Positions 37,051 to 46,263 of a DNA stretch of 64,000 nucleotides are shown piece by piece (positions within the stretch are counted from its first letter, which is position 1; every line of letters starts with the position of its first letter). Below the pieces are notes generated by a model that worked only from the letters and a program-made list of their open reading frames with translations, made no database searches and was not told the origin of the DNA. The position numbers and the translations under genes are program-made. Source of the DNA: Chondrinema litorale (GTDB lineage Bacteria; Bacteroidota; Bacteroidia; Cytophagales; Flammeovirgaceae); contig NZ_CP111050.1 of the NCBI RefSeq assembly GCF_026250525.1, forward strand, positions 124,001 through 188,000, read 5' to 3'.

Positions 37051-38649
37051 ATGAAAATTCCAAAAAAATTTAATAACAACATGCAAGCTAATAGATTATT
37101 ATTCTTTTTCTTATCCATCACATTAGCCTTTTTACAATCTTGTTCGCAGGTATCTAAAATGCCCGACGATGAAATTTTAGTTACAGGAGGGAAGATTAAA
37201 GGCTCAATTGATTCGGTTAACAATATAATTTCATATAAAGGAATCCCATTTGCTGCTCCACCAGTTGGAGAGTTAAGGTGGAAAGCTCCGCAACCAGTTA
37301 AAAGTTGGGAAGGTGTAAAAAACTGTACTGCTTTTGGTCCTAGCCCCATGCAAAATAAGCCAGAGCCTTTTTTATACTGGTCGCAAGAATTTTTGATTCC
37401 AGAATCTCCGATTAGTGAAGATTGCTTGTATCTAAATGTTTGGACAGAACCGAAGAAAACCGAAGAGAAAAAACCAGTTTTAGTTTATATATACGGGGGA
37501 GGTTTTCGCTCTGGTGGTACTGGCTGCCCAATTTACGATGGAACAGCTATGGCTAAAAAGGGGCTGGTGTTTGTGAGTCTAAATTACCGTGTAGGTGCTT
37601 TTGGCTTTTTGGCACATCCAGATTTAAGCAAAGAAACAGATTATAATGGCTCGGGTAATTATGGCATTATGGATATGATTGCCGGTTTACAATGGGTGAA
37701 AGAAAACATTGCTGCTTTTGGTGGCGATCCTGAAAATGTAACCATAGCGGGTCAGTCTGCCGGTGCATTTGGTGTAAACTTTCTCACTTCTTCTCCATTA
37801 GCCAAAGGTTTATTTAAAAATGCCATTGCAGAAAGTGGGGGAAGCTTTTTGCATTTTCCGAAAGATGAAATTACCAAAGAAATGGCTGAGCAAATGGGCG
37901 TAAATTTCGCGCAGAATTTGGGCTTTAAGTCGATAAAAGAACTAAGAAAATTACCTGCAGAAGAAATTTTGGCTGCTCAAGGTGCTTTGTCTTGGCCTTA
38001 TGCAGATGGATATGTGATGGATAAAAGCATTCCTGAAACTTATGCGCAGGGAAAACAGAATGATGTAAACCTTTTATTGGGTTGGAATAAGAATGATTTG
38101 GTTGGTGCGCAAGAATTAGAAGAAAAGGAATATAGAGAGATGATAAGCAATAAGTTTGGTGAAATGTCTACAGATTTTTATGAGGTTTATCCATCAGAAA
38201 CACTAGAAGAAATAACTCAGGCTCAACTGGATATGAGTCGAGATCAGATATTTGGTGCACAAGTTTACGAATGGGGGAAATTACAAGATAAAACCGGACA
38301 GCAACCTGTATTTATGTACAATTTTAACAGACAGGTTCCCGGCTATATGCCTGATACTCAGTTTGGTGCTTTCCATTCTGGTGAAATCGTTTATGCTTAT
38401 GATAATTTGCACACGCTCAATAGACCTTGGGAAAATATAGATAAAGAAATTGCCAAAACCATGTCTACATATTGGGCAAACTTCGCTAAAACAGGGAATC
38501 CTAATGGTGAAGGTTTACCCGAATGGAAACCCTACACAGCAAGTTCTGAACAAGTGATTGTGATAGACACAGTAATACAATCTCAGAAACTACCCACACT
38601 CGACAAAATGGCTTTTTGGGAAAAGTATTTCAGTTCAGTGGTGGAATGA
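37051..38649 (+). CDS. Type B carboxylesterase, lipoprotein
   Basis: A 532-residue alpha/beta-hydrolase of the carboxylesterase/cholinesterase family. The lipobox is LAFLQSC, with a second possible start (Met11, base 81 of the line at 37081). Family blocks: GIPFAAPPVGELRWKAPQPV, SEDCLYLNVW, the oxyanion loop YGGGFRSGG, and the nucleophile elbow GQSAG with Ser236 (Gln instead of the more common Glu). The charge-relay His is His442 in FGAFHSGE. It hydrolyses esters outside the cytoplasm, and its substrate is unknown. The gene appears single. Confidence 0.9.
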   Translation: MKIPKKFNNNMQANRLLFFFLSITLAFLQSCSQVSKMPDDEILVTGGKIKGSIDSVNNIISYKGIPFAAPPVGELRWKAPQPVKSWEGVKNCTAFGPSPMQNKPEPFLYWSQEFLIPESPISEDCLYLNVWTEPKKTEEKKPVLVYIYGGGFRSGGTGCPIYDGTAMAKKGLVFVSLNYRVGAFGFLAHPDLSKETDYNGSGNYGIMDMIAGLQWVKENIAAFGGDPENVTIAGQSAGAFGVNFLTSSPLAKGLFKNAIAESGGSFLHFPKDEITKEMAEQMGVNFAQNLGFKSIKELRKLPAEEILAAQGALSWPYADGYVMDKSIPETYAQGKQNDVNLLLGWNKNDLVGAQELEEKEYREMISNKFGEMSTDFYEVYPSETLEEITQAQLDMSRDQIFGAQVYEWGKLQDKTGQQPVFMYNFNRQVPGYMPDTQFGAFHSGEIVYAYDNLHTLNRPWENIDKEIAKTMSTYWANFAKTGNPNGEGLPEWKPYTASSEQVIVIDTVIQSQKLPTLDKMAFWEKYFSSVVE

Positions 38650-38670
38650 GTGTTTGATTAATTAATATTT

Positions 38671-39297
38671 ATGGAAAAAAGGTATGAGTATTTAAATAGA
38701 ATTTTAAAAGTAAAATCGCCATTAGCTTTAATATCAAGAGACTTAGTTGATTCTATCATTGAAAAGCGGTCAGAAGAAAATGAACCTATTGCGGATTTTC
38801 TTCTGATCGCAGAATTACTTAAAAAAGAAAAGTCGGAATCGGCAAAAACACGTGCAGAATTTATTATCAAACAGTGTAATGGCGAATTCTGTGAAGATTT
38901 TTTTGAGGAATATAGAGACTCTTGGGGTATTCCAATTTTTGCTGAAAATCTTATTTCTATCAAAGATTTTAAAAATGGATTCTTATGGAGAATGAAAAGC
39001 TATACGACTTCTTTTGGTGATGATAGTATTGTAGAAGCATGGTTTTTAAAGAGTTATGAGACTTTGTTTATCACAAGATATGAAGCATGGGAATCCGGTA
39101 AAAGTGGCGATGAGCTATTTCATGTAGAATATGGTAACTGCAAAAAAATATTTAAGAAATTTATTAGTGAGTATGGCTTATATAAATTTGTGAAAAGTCC
39201 AGTGCTAACTCATAAAGATCTTAAAGAATTATCTATTGAATATAGTAATGATGCAGATTTTATAGAAGAAATAAAGCAAAATGTAAACTGGCAATAA
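38671..39297 (+). CDS. Hypothetical protein
   Basis: A 208-residue, charged, probably cytoplasmic protein with no signal peptide. It is helical, rich in Lys/Glu, with aromatic stretch LWRMKSYTTSFGDDSIVEAWF. No family is recognised. It follows the esterase by 21 bases and may share its transcript. It ends eight bases before the convergent gene at 39306. Confidence 0.65.
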   Translation: MEKRYEYLNRILKVKSPLALISRDLVDSIIEKRSEENEPIADFLLIAELLKKEKSESAKTRAEFIIKQCNGEFCEDFFEEYRDSWGIPIFAENLISIKDFKNGFLWRMKSYTTSFGDDSIVEAWFLKSYETLFITRYEAWESGKSGDELFHVEYGNCKKIFKKFISEYGLYKFVKSPVLTHKDLKELSIEYSNDADFIEEIKQNVNWQ

Positions 39298-39305
39298 TGG
39301 TTGAA

Positions 39306-40037
39306 TTACCAATCATCCTTAATTGCTTCTTTCAATTCTTTAAAGCCTCTAAAGTTTTGTGGGCAATAATCGTATCTAACCATTTTATCTCCTAAAAAAA
39401 TTAGTGTAGAGCTCATAGAACCTCCTGAAATACCAGTAAAGGAACAGGCATCAGTATTTTGTTTACTAGCTTCTTTTTCAAAATGTAGAAATGCATTTAT
39501 TATCTCTACATTCTCTAAAGCAACTGTTTTCTTTAAAGAGGAATAATCATTATTAGATTGCATAGCATTGAATTCAGGAAGTAGAGTTATCTTAACATCC
39601 TTGCCTTGTTTTGTGATGACAATGCTTTCTTTTTTACGATCTAAGCATCCAATAGCAGTAAAATTATATATGATTAAATGTCCATGTTGTTGCTTGAAAA
39701 ATGTCTCATACAAACTCGATTCATTACTTAAGTCAATAAAAAAATCATCTAGCGAATATTCTAGTTTGTATTTTTTATGCTTCTTTATTTCAATCTCCTT
39801 TTGAAATCGAGTTCCAGTAATGGTTTTAAAAGTTAATGTATATGTTCCTTTATCCAAATTATCAAACTCAACTAAATAGCTTTTAAATTTCTTTAAATGA
39901 TGTTCTCCATCAATGTTGAGTTCAACTTCATCAATTATTGAAAATGCATCAATTTGTTCTACATGTATAACTAATGAAGCTTTTGCCAATACAAATGTCG
40001 ATTGAAATAGAAAAAGGAAACAAAGAAATGCTTTCAT
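39306..40037 (-). CDS. Hypothetical secreted protein
   Basis: A 243-residue protein with a cleavable signal (AFLCFLFLFQSTFVLA) followed by a beta-rich ~80-residue domain and a second part containing ACSFTGISGGSMSSTLIFLG. No known family recognised. Single minus-strand gene, 69 bases downstream of the beta-lactamase-like gene. Confidence 0.65.
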   Translation of the reverse strand: MKAFLCFLFLFQSTFVLAKASLVIHVEQIDAFSIIDEVELNIDGEHHLKKFKSYLVEFDNLDKGTYTLTFKTITGTRFQKEIEIKKHKKYKLEYSLDDFFIDLSNESSLYETFFKQQHGHLIIYNFTAIGCLDRKKESIVITKQGKDVKITLLPEFNAMQSNNDYSSLKKTVALENVEIINAFLHFEKEASKQNTDACSFTGISGGSMSSTLIFLGDKMVRYDYCPQNFRGFKELKEAIKDDW

Positions 40038-40106
40038 AGTTTAAGCTTGTCACAGTTAACTAAATATAGCCCTTAATTTCCTTTTTCCATTTCCAGTACG
40101 ATGAAC

Positions 40107-41240
40107 TTATTCATCAATGCTTTCAGCTCCTGTCTTTTCCTTCAAGGTCTTTGCTAATTCGAAGCAGAGTTTATCAATCTTAGTCGATTCGTTATTGAAG
40201 GCGGAAATGTTGGAAAGAACTATCACTGCATTTTTTCTTGGCATATCTAGTGCCATGCAAGTGCGATAGCCACCGGTACCACCGTTGTGCCAGTAAACCT
40301 CACCACCCGATTTTGATTCGGAAACATGCCAACCTAATCCCATATCGTAGCTTGTGTTGTCAACATAAGTCTTTTTTCTGGTGAGTGTCAATTCTTCATT
40401 TGCACTATTAAACTGAGCCATCGCAAATTTTGATAAATCTTCTGTGTTAGACAAAATACCACCAGCACCAACTAATGCCTTTATATCCCAGTTGGAAGTT
40501 ACGTCACCATCTTTATCTAAACCTTTTACAAGAGGCACTTTTAGTTCATTTCTGTTAGTGGTAGAATTGAGCATATTGTATTTAGAAAATATTTTCTCTT
40601 GCAACATGGTTTGGTAGTCTTTCCCTGAAACCTTGCTTAAGGTATAACCTAATAGGCCAGCTCCAAGGTTAGAATAACTAGGTTTTCCATTCTCTTCGGT
40701 AAGGGTGAGTTCTTCTGTTAAATAAGCTTTTAGTTTTGCTTCATCATAATCTTTATAAGGATTATCAGGACTTAGCATAGCAGATAGCATAAAATTAGAA
40801 GGCATTCTGGGTAATCCAGAAGTGTGATTAGCTAAAGATATAAAGGTAATTGGGGTATTGTTTTTTAAAGTAAAATTGAGGTATTGATTGATATTTTCGT
40901 CCAGTTTTAATTTGCCCTCTAATGCATAATTTGCCAAAAGGGTAGATGTAAATACTTTAGTAATGGAGCCAATTTCAAAAGCAGATTTACGATTTACTAC
41001 ATCACTCACTGAGTCATTCTCTCGCTTAACTCCATAAAATTTCACTTTCCCATTTTCAATAATTGCCAGTGAAAGCTCCGTATTGTTTGGGAAATCTTTT
41101 ATACAGTTAAAGATGAGTTCTTGTTGGTTTGGCTCTATGTCTCCATTTGCTTGCAGTGTATTTGCGACAGGAACAATTTTGTTATTTGCACATCCGCTCA
41201 GAATAAGCAACACTAGGGTAAAAAAATAAATAGTTTTCAT
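40107..41240 (-). CDS. Class C beta-lactamase-family serine hydrolase, lipoprotein
   Basis: A 377-residue member of the beta-lactamase/D-Ala-D-Ala peptidase superfamily, exported and lipid anchored (LVLLILSGC). Motif 1 is SITK (Ser92-x-x-Lys95) in FEIGSITKVFTS, motif 2 Tyr189-Ser190-Asn191 in PSYSNLGAG, and motif 3 HNG (318-320) in YWHNGGTGGYR. These define the AmpC/EstB-like family, which includes peptidases and esterases as well as lactamases, so antibiotic resistance should not be assumed. Confidence 0.9.
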   Translation of the reverse strand: MKTIYFFTLVLLILSGCANNKIVPVANTLQANGDIEPNQQELIFNCIKDFPNNTELSLAIIENGKVKFYGVKRENDSVSDVVNRKSAFEIGSITKVFTSTLLANYALEGKLKLDENINQYLNFTLKNNTPITFISLANHTSGLPRMPSNFMLSAMLSPDNPYKDYDEAKLKAYLTEELTLTEENGKPSYSNLGAGLLGYTLSKVSGKDYQTMLQEKIFSKYNMLNSTTNRNELKVPLVKGLDKDGDVTSNWDIKALVGAGGILSNTEDLSKFAMAQFNSANEELTLTRKKTYVDNTSYDMGLGWHVSESKSGGEVYWHNGGTGGYRTCMALDMPRKNAVIVLSNISAFNNESTKIDKLCFELAKTLKEKTGAESIDE

Positions 41241-41365
41241 ATTAAATTTTCGATGGCTTTAGATAGTCAATAGATGTTTCTTTGAAGAAAGAAACTGATT
41301 ATATAGAGTAGGTAACATATAGCCAAATATTATTACACTTTTTAGTGATTATTTCAATTTAACCA

Positions 41366-41397
41366 GAAAAATCCTACTAAACTTATACTTTAGCAGG
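41366..41397 (-). terminator. Terminator overlapping the 3' end of the acyltransferase gene
   Basis: On the minus strand CCTGCTAAA pairs with TTTAGTAGG (one G-U pair), followed by ATTTTTC. The stem includes the last codons and the stop codon (41383-41385). Confidence 0.7.
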
Positions 41398-42519
41398 GTT
41401 TTTACCCCGCATAAATACACTTTTTTTTAACCAAGCTCTCACAGGTTCATCATAAAACTTTAAGCAAACATAAGCTAAAGTAAGTGAGGCAATAAAAACC
41501 AGTGAAGCTAAAGGCAATCCTTCTTGTAAAGATATTTTATTGTCTTTTGCCCAAGCAGTATAGATGTAAATTAAAGGATAATGGGTGATGTAGATAGGAT
41601 AAGAAATATCGCCTAAAAACTTGCAGATTTTGTTTTGAAAGTTACCTTTCAGTTCTCCACTTGCTCCCAAATAAACGATTATTGGAAAGGTAATGATGAT
41701 ATTTAATGCATCGTAAAGTCCATTTTGCCAAATGTTTTCTTTACCCCCAATTCTTGGAATAGCCAACACAATTACGATCAAAATGGCACTTAATAGAAAG
41801 CCATGTTTCATTTTACCCGGTTTTACCAAGCGGTATAATAACAAACCAGAAAAGAATGGATACATTAATCTGGTAAAGCCAATATAAAGTTGAGTTGGGT
41901 CTATAGACCAACCACCAATAATATCACCATTGGGACTGGTAACAGTAAGGTGTATAAGTACAGCTCCACAAAGGAAAACCAATATACTTAATAGAGTATT
42001 AGAAAATTTGCGTACAAATAGTGCATAAAGAATATTACCAATATATTCAAAAAACAAAGACCAAGCAGGGCCATCGAGTGGGTGCATCTCTTGCCAACCT
42101 CGTATATCCATCGATTTGGGAATTGGCAGTAGAGTGCAGCCGATGAGCATTACAATGAGCATTTTCCAAATAGGTGTTTTGGCAATAAGTGGGAAAAAAT
42201 CTGAGGCCTGAAAATAAAAACAAATACCACCTATAATTGAACCTATTATTACCATTGGTTGCAATCTGATTAATCTTCTTTTAATAAAGTCTCCAATGGT
42301 AATTTTTCCCCATCTGTCATCATAGGCATAGCCAATTACAAAACCAGAAAGCACAAAGAAAAAATCTACCGCTAAATAACCATGATTAATAAATTGATCG
42401 AAACGGCTAGTGGCATGTGCTTCACATAAGTGAAATGCAACAACCATAAGAGCGGCAATGCCTCTCAAGCCATCCAAAATAGGAAAGTGAGGTTTTGATT
42501 TTAATTGATTTACCTGCAT
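41383..42519 (-). CDS. OafA/YrhL-type membrane acyltransferase
   Basis: A 378-residue, about ten-helix integral membrane acyltransferase 3 protein. It starts with ILDGLRGIAALMVVAFHLCE, the family N-terminal motif containing the catalytic His, followed by AVDFFFVLSGFVIGYAY and RRLIRLQPM. It transfers acetyl or other acyl groups to extracytoplasmic carbohydrates. The target is unknown. It sits alone between the beta-lactamase-like gene and the HxlR regulator. Confidence 0.93.
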   Translation of the reverse strand: MQVNQLKSKPHFPILDGLRGIAALMVVAFHLCEAHATSRFDQFINHGYLAVDFFFVLSGFVIGYAYDDRWGKITIGDFIKRRLIRLQPMVIIGSIIGGICFYFQASDFFPLIAKTPIWKMLIVMLIGCTLLPIPKSMDIRGWQEMHPLDGPAWSLFFEYIGNILYALFVRKFSNTLLSILVFLCGAVLIHLTVTSPNGDIIGGWSIDPTQLYIGFTRLMYPFFSGLLLYRLVKPGKMKHGFLLSAILIVIVLAIPRIGGKENIWQNGLYDALNIIITFPIIVYLGASGELKGNFQNKICKFLGDISYPIYITHYPLIYIYTAWAKDNKISLQEGLPLASLVFIASLTLAYVCLKFYDEPVRAWLKKSVFMRGKNPAKV

Positions 42520-42616
42520 GTAAGTATTTGTTTGAGTGTTTAGAGTTGCAGATAAATATAAATATCATTTGTCTAAAAAAGCAGTCTTAGTATACTCAGG
42601 TTGCTTAAATCTTAAC

Positions 42617-42976
42617 TTAATTTGTCTTTTGCGTACTTTCTTGTTCAGTTAATATATGCTCTTTGCTCCAATCGGATAGTAAGTGCATAATTTGTCTTAA
42701 AGATTCACCTTTTTCACTGAGCGAGTAAACTACTCTAGGAGGTATTTCTGGATAAGCAGTTCTAATGATGATACCGTCTGACTCAAGCTCTTTTAAACTT
42801 CTAGAAAGTACTTTAAGTGCCATGCCCGGAATAAGTTTGTGTATTTCACCAAACCTTAGAGGTCCTTTCATTAATAGCCAGATTAATGGTGGTTTCCATT
42901 TACCCCCAATTATATCTATTGTGGCTGTTATAGGACATTCATCTGCATGGTGAGTAATTTTTTGAATTTTTTTCAT
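42617..42976 (-). CDS. HxlR-family transcriptional regulator
   Basis: A 119-residue winged-helix regulator with the HxlR pattern CPITATIDIIGGKWKPPLI, then LRFGEIHKLIPGMALKVLSR and a wing PPRVVYSLSEKG. HxlR proteins often sense electrophiles or quinones and control adjacent oxidoreductases. The divergent SDR gene and the paired TACTTGACAAAA repeats between the two genes fit this arrangement. Confidence 0.92.
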   Translation of the reverse strand: MKKIQKITHHADECPITATIDIIGGKWKPPLIWLLMKGPLRFGEIHKLIPGMALKVLSRSLKELESDGIIIRTAYPEIPPRVVYSLSEKGESLRQIMHLLSDWSKEHILTEQESTQKTN

Positions 42977-43003
42977 GGCTATAAAGCTACAGGGTCAATT
43001 TAA

Positions 43004-43048
43004 GACAATTTTGTCATTACTTGACAAAAAGGAAACTACTTGACAAAA
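43004..43048. promoter_or_regulatory. Candidate HxlR operator region
   Basis: A GACAA-TT-TTGTC inverted repeat (43004-43015) is followed by two direct repeats TACTTGACAAAA (43018-43029 and 43037-43048) spaced 19 bases start to start, about two helical turns. They lie between the divergent HxlR and SDR genes, and the second overlaps the -33 element of the SDR promoter. Confidence 0.5.
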
Positions 43049-43070
43049 GTACAGTATTGGCGTAGGTTTG
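43040..43070 (+). promoter_or_regulatory. Candidate promoter of the SDR gene
   Basis: TTG at 43040-43042 and TAGGTTTG at 43063-43070 fit the Bacteroidota -33/-7 pattern (TTTG, TAnnTTTG) with 20 bases between them. The SDR start codon at 43091 is 20 bases further downstream. Confidence 0.6.
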
Positions 43071-43090
43071 CAATAAAACTAATTAATATT

Positions 43091-43687
43091 ATGAAAATTA
43101 TAATTATTGGTGCCACTGGCACAATTGGTAAACATGTAGTAAAAGCCCTTGAAAAAGACAATGAAATTGTAAAAGTTGGGTCAAAAAGTGGCGACATTCA
43201 AATTGATATGACTGATCCTGATTCGATCAAAAATATGTTTGAAAAAGTAGGTGCTTTTGATGCTTTAGTTTGTGCCGCTGGCGATGGTCATTTTGGTCCA
43301 TTTAAAGAAATGACCGATACAGAGTTTAGAGTAACTGTAAACAGCAAATTGATGGGACAAGTCAATTTAGTTTTAATTGGTCAGCATTATATCAATCCAA
43401 AGGGTTCTTTCACTTTAACTTCTGGAAGTGTGGGCGAAGATCCAATTAAATTAGCATCTTCACTTAGTGCTGTAAATGGTGCCATTGATGGTTTTATTCG
43501 AGGTGCAGCTATTGAATTGGAAGATGGCATTCGTATAAATGCTATTGGGCCAGATGTGGTAGAAGAATCACCAAATTACTTTCCGTTTTTTCCGGGGCAC
43601 ATTCCAGTTACGATGGATCGAGTTGCTCAGGCTTATGTTAAAAGTGTTTTGGGCTTTCAAACTGGTCAGGTTTACAAAGTTTTATAA
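43091..43687 (+). CDS. Short-chain dehydrogenase/reductase
   Basis: A 198-residue Rossmann-fold oxidoreductase, shorter than classical SDRs (250). The nucleotide-binding motif is GATGTIGKHVVKAL, an ALVCAAGDGHFG block corresponds to NNAG, and SSLSAVNGAIDGFIRGAA replaces the classical YxxxK with a variant (Ser-Ala...Asn), as in the short SDR group near HxlR regulators. The ATG at 43091 is chosen; the TTG at 43040 lies within the promoter/operator region. It is probably repressed by the divergent HxlR protein. Confidence 0.85.
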   Translation: MKIIIIGATGTIGKHVVKALEKDNEIVKVGSKSGDIQIDMTDPDSIKNMFEKVGAFDALVCAAGDGHFGPFKEMTDTEFRVTVNSKLMGQVNLVLIGQHYINPKGSFTLTSGSVGEDPIKLASSLSAVNGAIDGFIRGAAIELEDGIRINAIGPDVVEESPNYFPFFPGHIPVTMDRVAQAYVKSVLGFQTGQVYKVL

Positions 43688-43698
43688 TATTATTACTT

Positions 43699-43727
43699 AA
43701 AAAAAGCGCTTTAAAAGGCGCTTTTTT
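43699..43727. terminator. Bidirectional terminator
   Basis: AAAAAGCGC / GCGCTTTTT stem with flanking A and T runs, between the convergent SDR gene and the minus-strand gene at 43753. Confidence 0.92.
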
Positions 43728-43752
43728 GTTTTTCAATTAGCATATCTGCCAT

Positions 43753-43980
43753 TCACTTTCTCAAATACTTGTCTTCCATTTCACTATCGAAGAATTTCCC
43801 ATCTTTTGAAAAGCTCCATACGTTAGATAATTCTTTCAAAAGTGGTAGATGACCTTCTCCTGATTTTACTTTTTGGTTAATCGTTCTACGAAATTTTCTA
43901 TTGGCATCTTGCTTTTCTTTTTTCTCAGTAGTTGAGGTGGTTATTCCTCTTATTTTTGTTTTCTTTCTTGATCTACTCAT
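43753..43980 (-). CDS. Small basic conserved hypothetical protein
   Basis: A 75-residue, strongly basic protein whose N-terminal MSRSRKKTKIRGITTSTTEK and DANRKFRRTINQKV pattern matches a small family found in varied bacteria and cyanobacteria, of unknown function. The basic composition would suit nucleic-acid or ribosome association, which is inference. It is 23 bases downstream of the DUF1963 gene on the same strand. Confidence 0.75.
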   Translation of the reverse strand: MSRSRKKTKIRGITTSTTEKKEKQDANRKFRRTINQKVKSGEGHLPLLKELSNVWSFSKDGKFFDSEMEDKYLRK

Positions 43981-44003
43981 ATATTGTATTCAGCATTTTT
44001 CAA

Positions 44004-44783
44004 TTATAGGCATTGTAAAGTAAACTCTGTTCTATCAGTTACTTCATCATAAAAAACATAAATTACGCCCGTATCTCCCCACATAATATTGGCATTATCC
44101 TCAGAATCGATCTGGAAAAGCAAAGGCAAAGGTTTGTTGTATTGTTGGGGAGCTGCATCAGCTTGTATCCATCGCGGATAACCTCCCAACTGGCTCTGAT
44201 AATCTTGTTCGCCAATCAGTTTTTTTACAACTGTACCGTAGCTTTCCCAAGGTTTATCTTCATTTAAAATGCAAGATAGTTTTGATGCATTAGTCTCATA
44301 AGAGTCTATTCCATCCCAATCTGGCAATGTTTCGGTAGGTATAAATTTAATTTCGCAATACTTGTTTCTCGGAAGTTCTTCAGGTTGTTCAATAAAATTG
44401 ATTTTATCTTTATTCAGCTTTTTATAGATCTTTATTTTTAGGCCATCATCTGTGCTATCCCAAGGTGACTCTTCAAAATCGTAAAAAAACTGAATGAGCT
44501 CTATGCTTTTTGGAAGCTCCAAATCTGGCTTGTTAAATACCTGAAAGATAAATTGTAGTGGAACACCATTATCAGTCGTTGGCCAGCTTTCTCCAATTTC
44601 GAAATAGGGTTGTCCTCCAAAATGAGAATCCAGTTGAGAATTTTCGGGAGGTCTAGAGGCTTTTTGAACCTCCATTTTAGTAGTTGTCTTAATGAGTGGT
44701 TTTGCGAGTTTTTCTAAATCTTCAATAGTAGAAAGACCTAAGTGCTCTAACTCAGCCTTATATTGATCGAAGTGTGAACTCAT
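44004..44783 (-). CDS. DUF1963 (YwqG-like) family protein
   Basis: A 259-residue cytoplasmic protein. The signature LGGYPRWIQADAAPQQ followed by LPLLFQIDSEDNANIMWGDTG and VIYVFYDE is the DUF1963 core. An N-terminal DSHFGGQPYFEIGESWPTTDNG, another family hallmark, precedes it. Function is not established for the family. It is probably co-transcribed with the small basic protein. Confidence 0.85.
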   Translation of the reverse strand: MSSHFDQYKAELEHLGLSTIEDLEKLAKPLIKTTTKMEVQKASRPPENSQLDSHFGGQPYFEIGESWPTTDNGVPLQFIFQVFNKPDLELPKSIELIQFFYDFEESPWDSTDDGLKIKIYKKLNKDKINFIEQPEELPRNKYCEIKFIPTETLPDWDGIDSYETNASKLSCILNEDKPWESYGTVVKKLIGEQDYQSQLGGYPRWIQADAAPQQYNKPLPLLFQIDSEDNANIMWGDTGVIYVFYDEVTDRTEFTLQCL

Positions 44784-44823
44784 AGTAGATTATATATGTA
44801 TTTAGTTAAATATGGGTACTAAT

Positions 44824-46161
44824 TTAGCTTAAAATATTTCCTAGAAAAGGATAATTATCAGATTCGTTTTTTTCGCCCCAATAAAAATGCATATAACTTG
44901 CCCACACCTTGTTTTTTCTAAACAATTTAGTACCAGTAGGCTGGTCGGTGGCATTTTTAAAATCACCACAAGTTTCTATGGTTGAGTGTTCTACTATATT
45001 TGAATAATGAAACTCATGTCCTCGAAACTCCTCATGCTCAACAAAGAATTTTCTATAGCCTAAAGAAAGTTTTGGTTGAGCCATAGAAGTTGTATAATCG
45101 AAGAAATTAGCCATTGGATATGTATTGCCCTCTCTATCTTCAATCGATTTGCCTAAATACATCATGCCACCGCATTCTGCGAGTACTTTACCACCTTGCT
45201 CGCAGTAATTCTTAATGGATTGTAACATGGATTTGTTTGCGGAGAGCTTTTCGAGATACAATTCAGGATAACCACCAGATAAATAGATAAAATCTGTTTT
45301 GGGTAATTCTGTATCATGTAAAGGACTAAAAAAAGTAACTTCTCCTAAAAATTCCAATGCCTTTAGGTTTTCGTAGTAGGTAAAAGAAAAGGCTTCGTCT
45401 TTGCTAATGGCAATCTTTAATTTCTTGTTAGAATTGATGTTTTTTTGCGTTTGTTGAACTGGAATAGGTTTCGACGTTGCTTCGATTATTTCGTCTAAAT
45501 CGAGATGTTTGGCAATATGGCTAGATAAATTTTTGAAGATTTCATCCCATTGCAAATCTGGAGAAGTAACCAAGCCCAAATGCCTGCCGGGGATTTTGAT
45601 AGTCTCATTTTTGGGAACATATCCAAAAGAGCGAATGCCAACATCTTTGCAAGCCGCTTGTAAATATTGATAATGTGAATCTGTATTTACAAAGTTGAAA
45701 ATTACACCAGCGATGTTTACAGCAGGGTCAAAATTTTTGTAACCATAAAGCAGGGGAGCCACCGAATAAGCCATTGCTCTAGCGTCTACAACAAGAATAA
45801 CTGGGATATTGAGTAACTTGGAAATATTTGCAGAACTACCATTGCCTCTGTTTGCCCCATCAAACAAACCCATTACACTTTCTACAACCGTTGCTTGTTT
45901 GTTTTGAGTATATTGACTGTATAATTCTTTTACATGATTTTCTGATGAAAAGAACAAGTCTAGGTTAATACTCTGTTGCCCCGAAGCCTTTGTGTGCAGT
46001 TGTGTATCCAAGTAATCTGGGCCACATTTAAATGGCTGAATGGATAAGCCTTTTGCTTTAAATGCGCTCAATAAGCCCAAGGTTAAGGTAGTTTTGCCAC
46101 AATTACTAGCTGGAGCAGCCACCATAAATTGTGGGATTGTTTCAGTTCCAAAATCCTTCAT
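44824..46161 (-). CDS. cobB: Cobyrinate a,c-diamide synthase (CobB/CbiA)
   Basis: A 445-residue two-domain enzyme of corrin biosynthesis that amidates cobyrinic acid side chains a and c with glutamine and ATP. The N-terminal P-loop is APASNCGKTTLTLGLL, followed by PFKCGPDYLDTQLH. The C-terminal glutamine amidotransferase type 1 domain has YLSGGYPELY and the nucleophile Cys in VLAECGGMMYLG. The ATG at 46161 is used. A GTG immediately before it would add one residue. No other cobalamin gene lies nearby, so the rest of the pathway, if present, is elsewhere. Confidence 0.92.
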   Translation of the reverse strand: MKDFGTETIPQFMVAAPASNCGKTTLTLGLLSAFKAKGLSIQPFKCGPDYLDTQLHTKASGQQSINLDLFFSSENHVKELYSQYTQNKQATVVESVMGLFDGANRGNGSSANISKLLNIPVILVVDARAMAYSVAPLLYGYKNFDPAVNIAGVIFNFVNTDSHYQYLQAACKDVGIRSFGYVPKNETIKIPGRHLGLVTSPDLQWDEIFKNLSSHIAKHLDLDEIIEATSKPIPVQQTQKNINSNKKLKIAISKDEAFSFTYYENLKALEFLGEVTFFSPLHDTELPKTDFIYLSGGYPELYLEKLSANKSMLQSIKNYCEQGGKVLAECGGMMYLGKSIEDREGNTYPMANFFDYTTSMAQPKLSLGYRKFFVEHEEFRGHEFHYSNIVEHSTIETCGDFKNATDQPTGTKLFRKNKVWASYMHFYWGEKNESDNYPFLGNILS

Positions 46162-46263
46162 CACAGAGTTAATCTTAAATTCTTAGCCAGTTTAAATTTG
46201 GTTTCGGGCAAATGTAATTCAAATCAACACTATTGGAATAGGTAAATAAAAGAAAATTGTCAT

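Noticed and set aside
38658..38963. 101-codon minus-strand ORF opposite the hypothetical protein at 38671
   Set aside because: The plus-strand ORF is twice as long, follows the esterase closely and ends cleanly before the convergent gene, so the antisense ORF was not kept.
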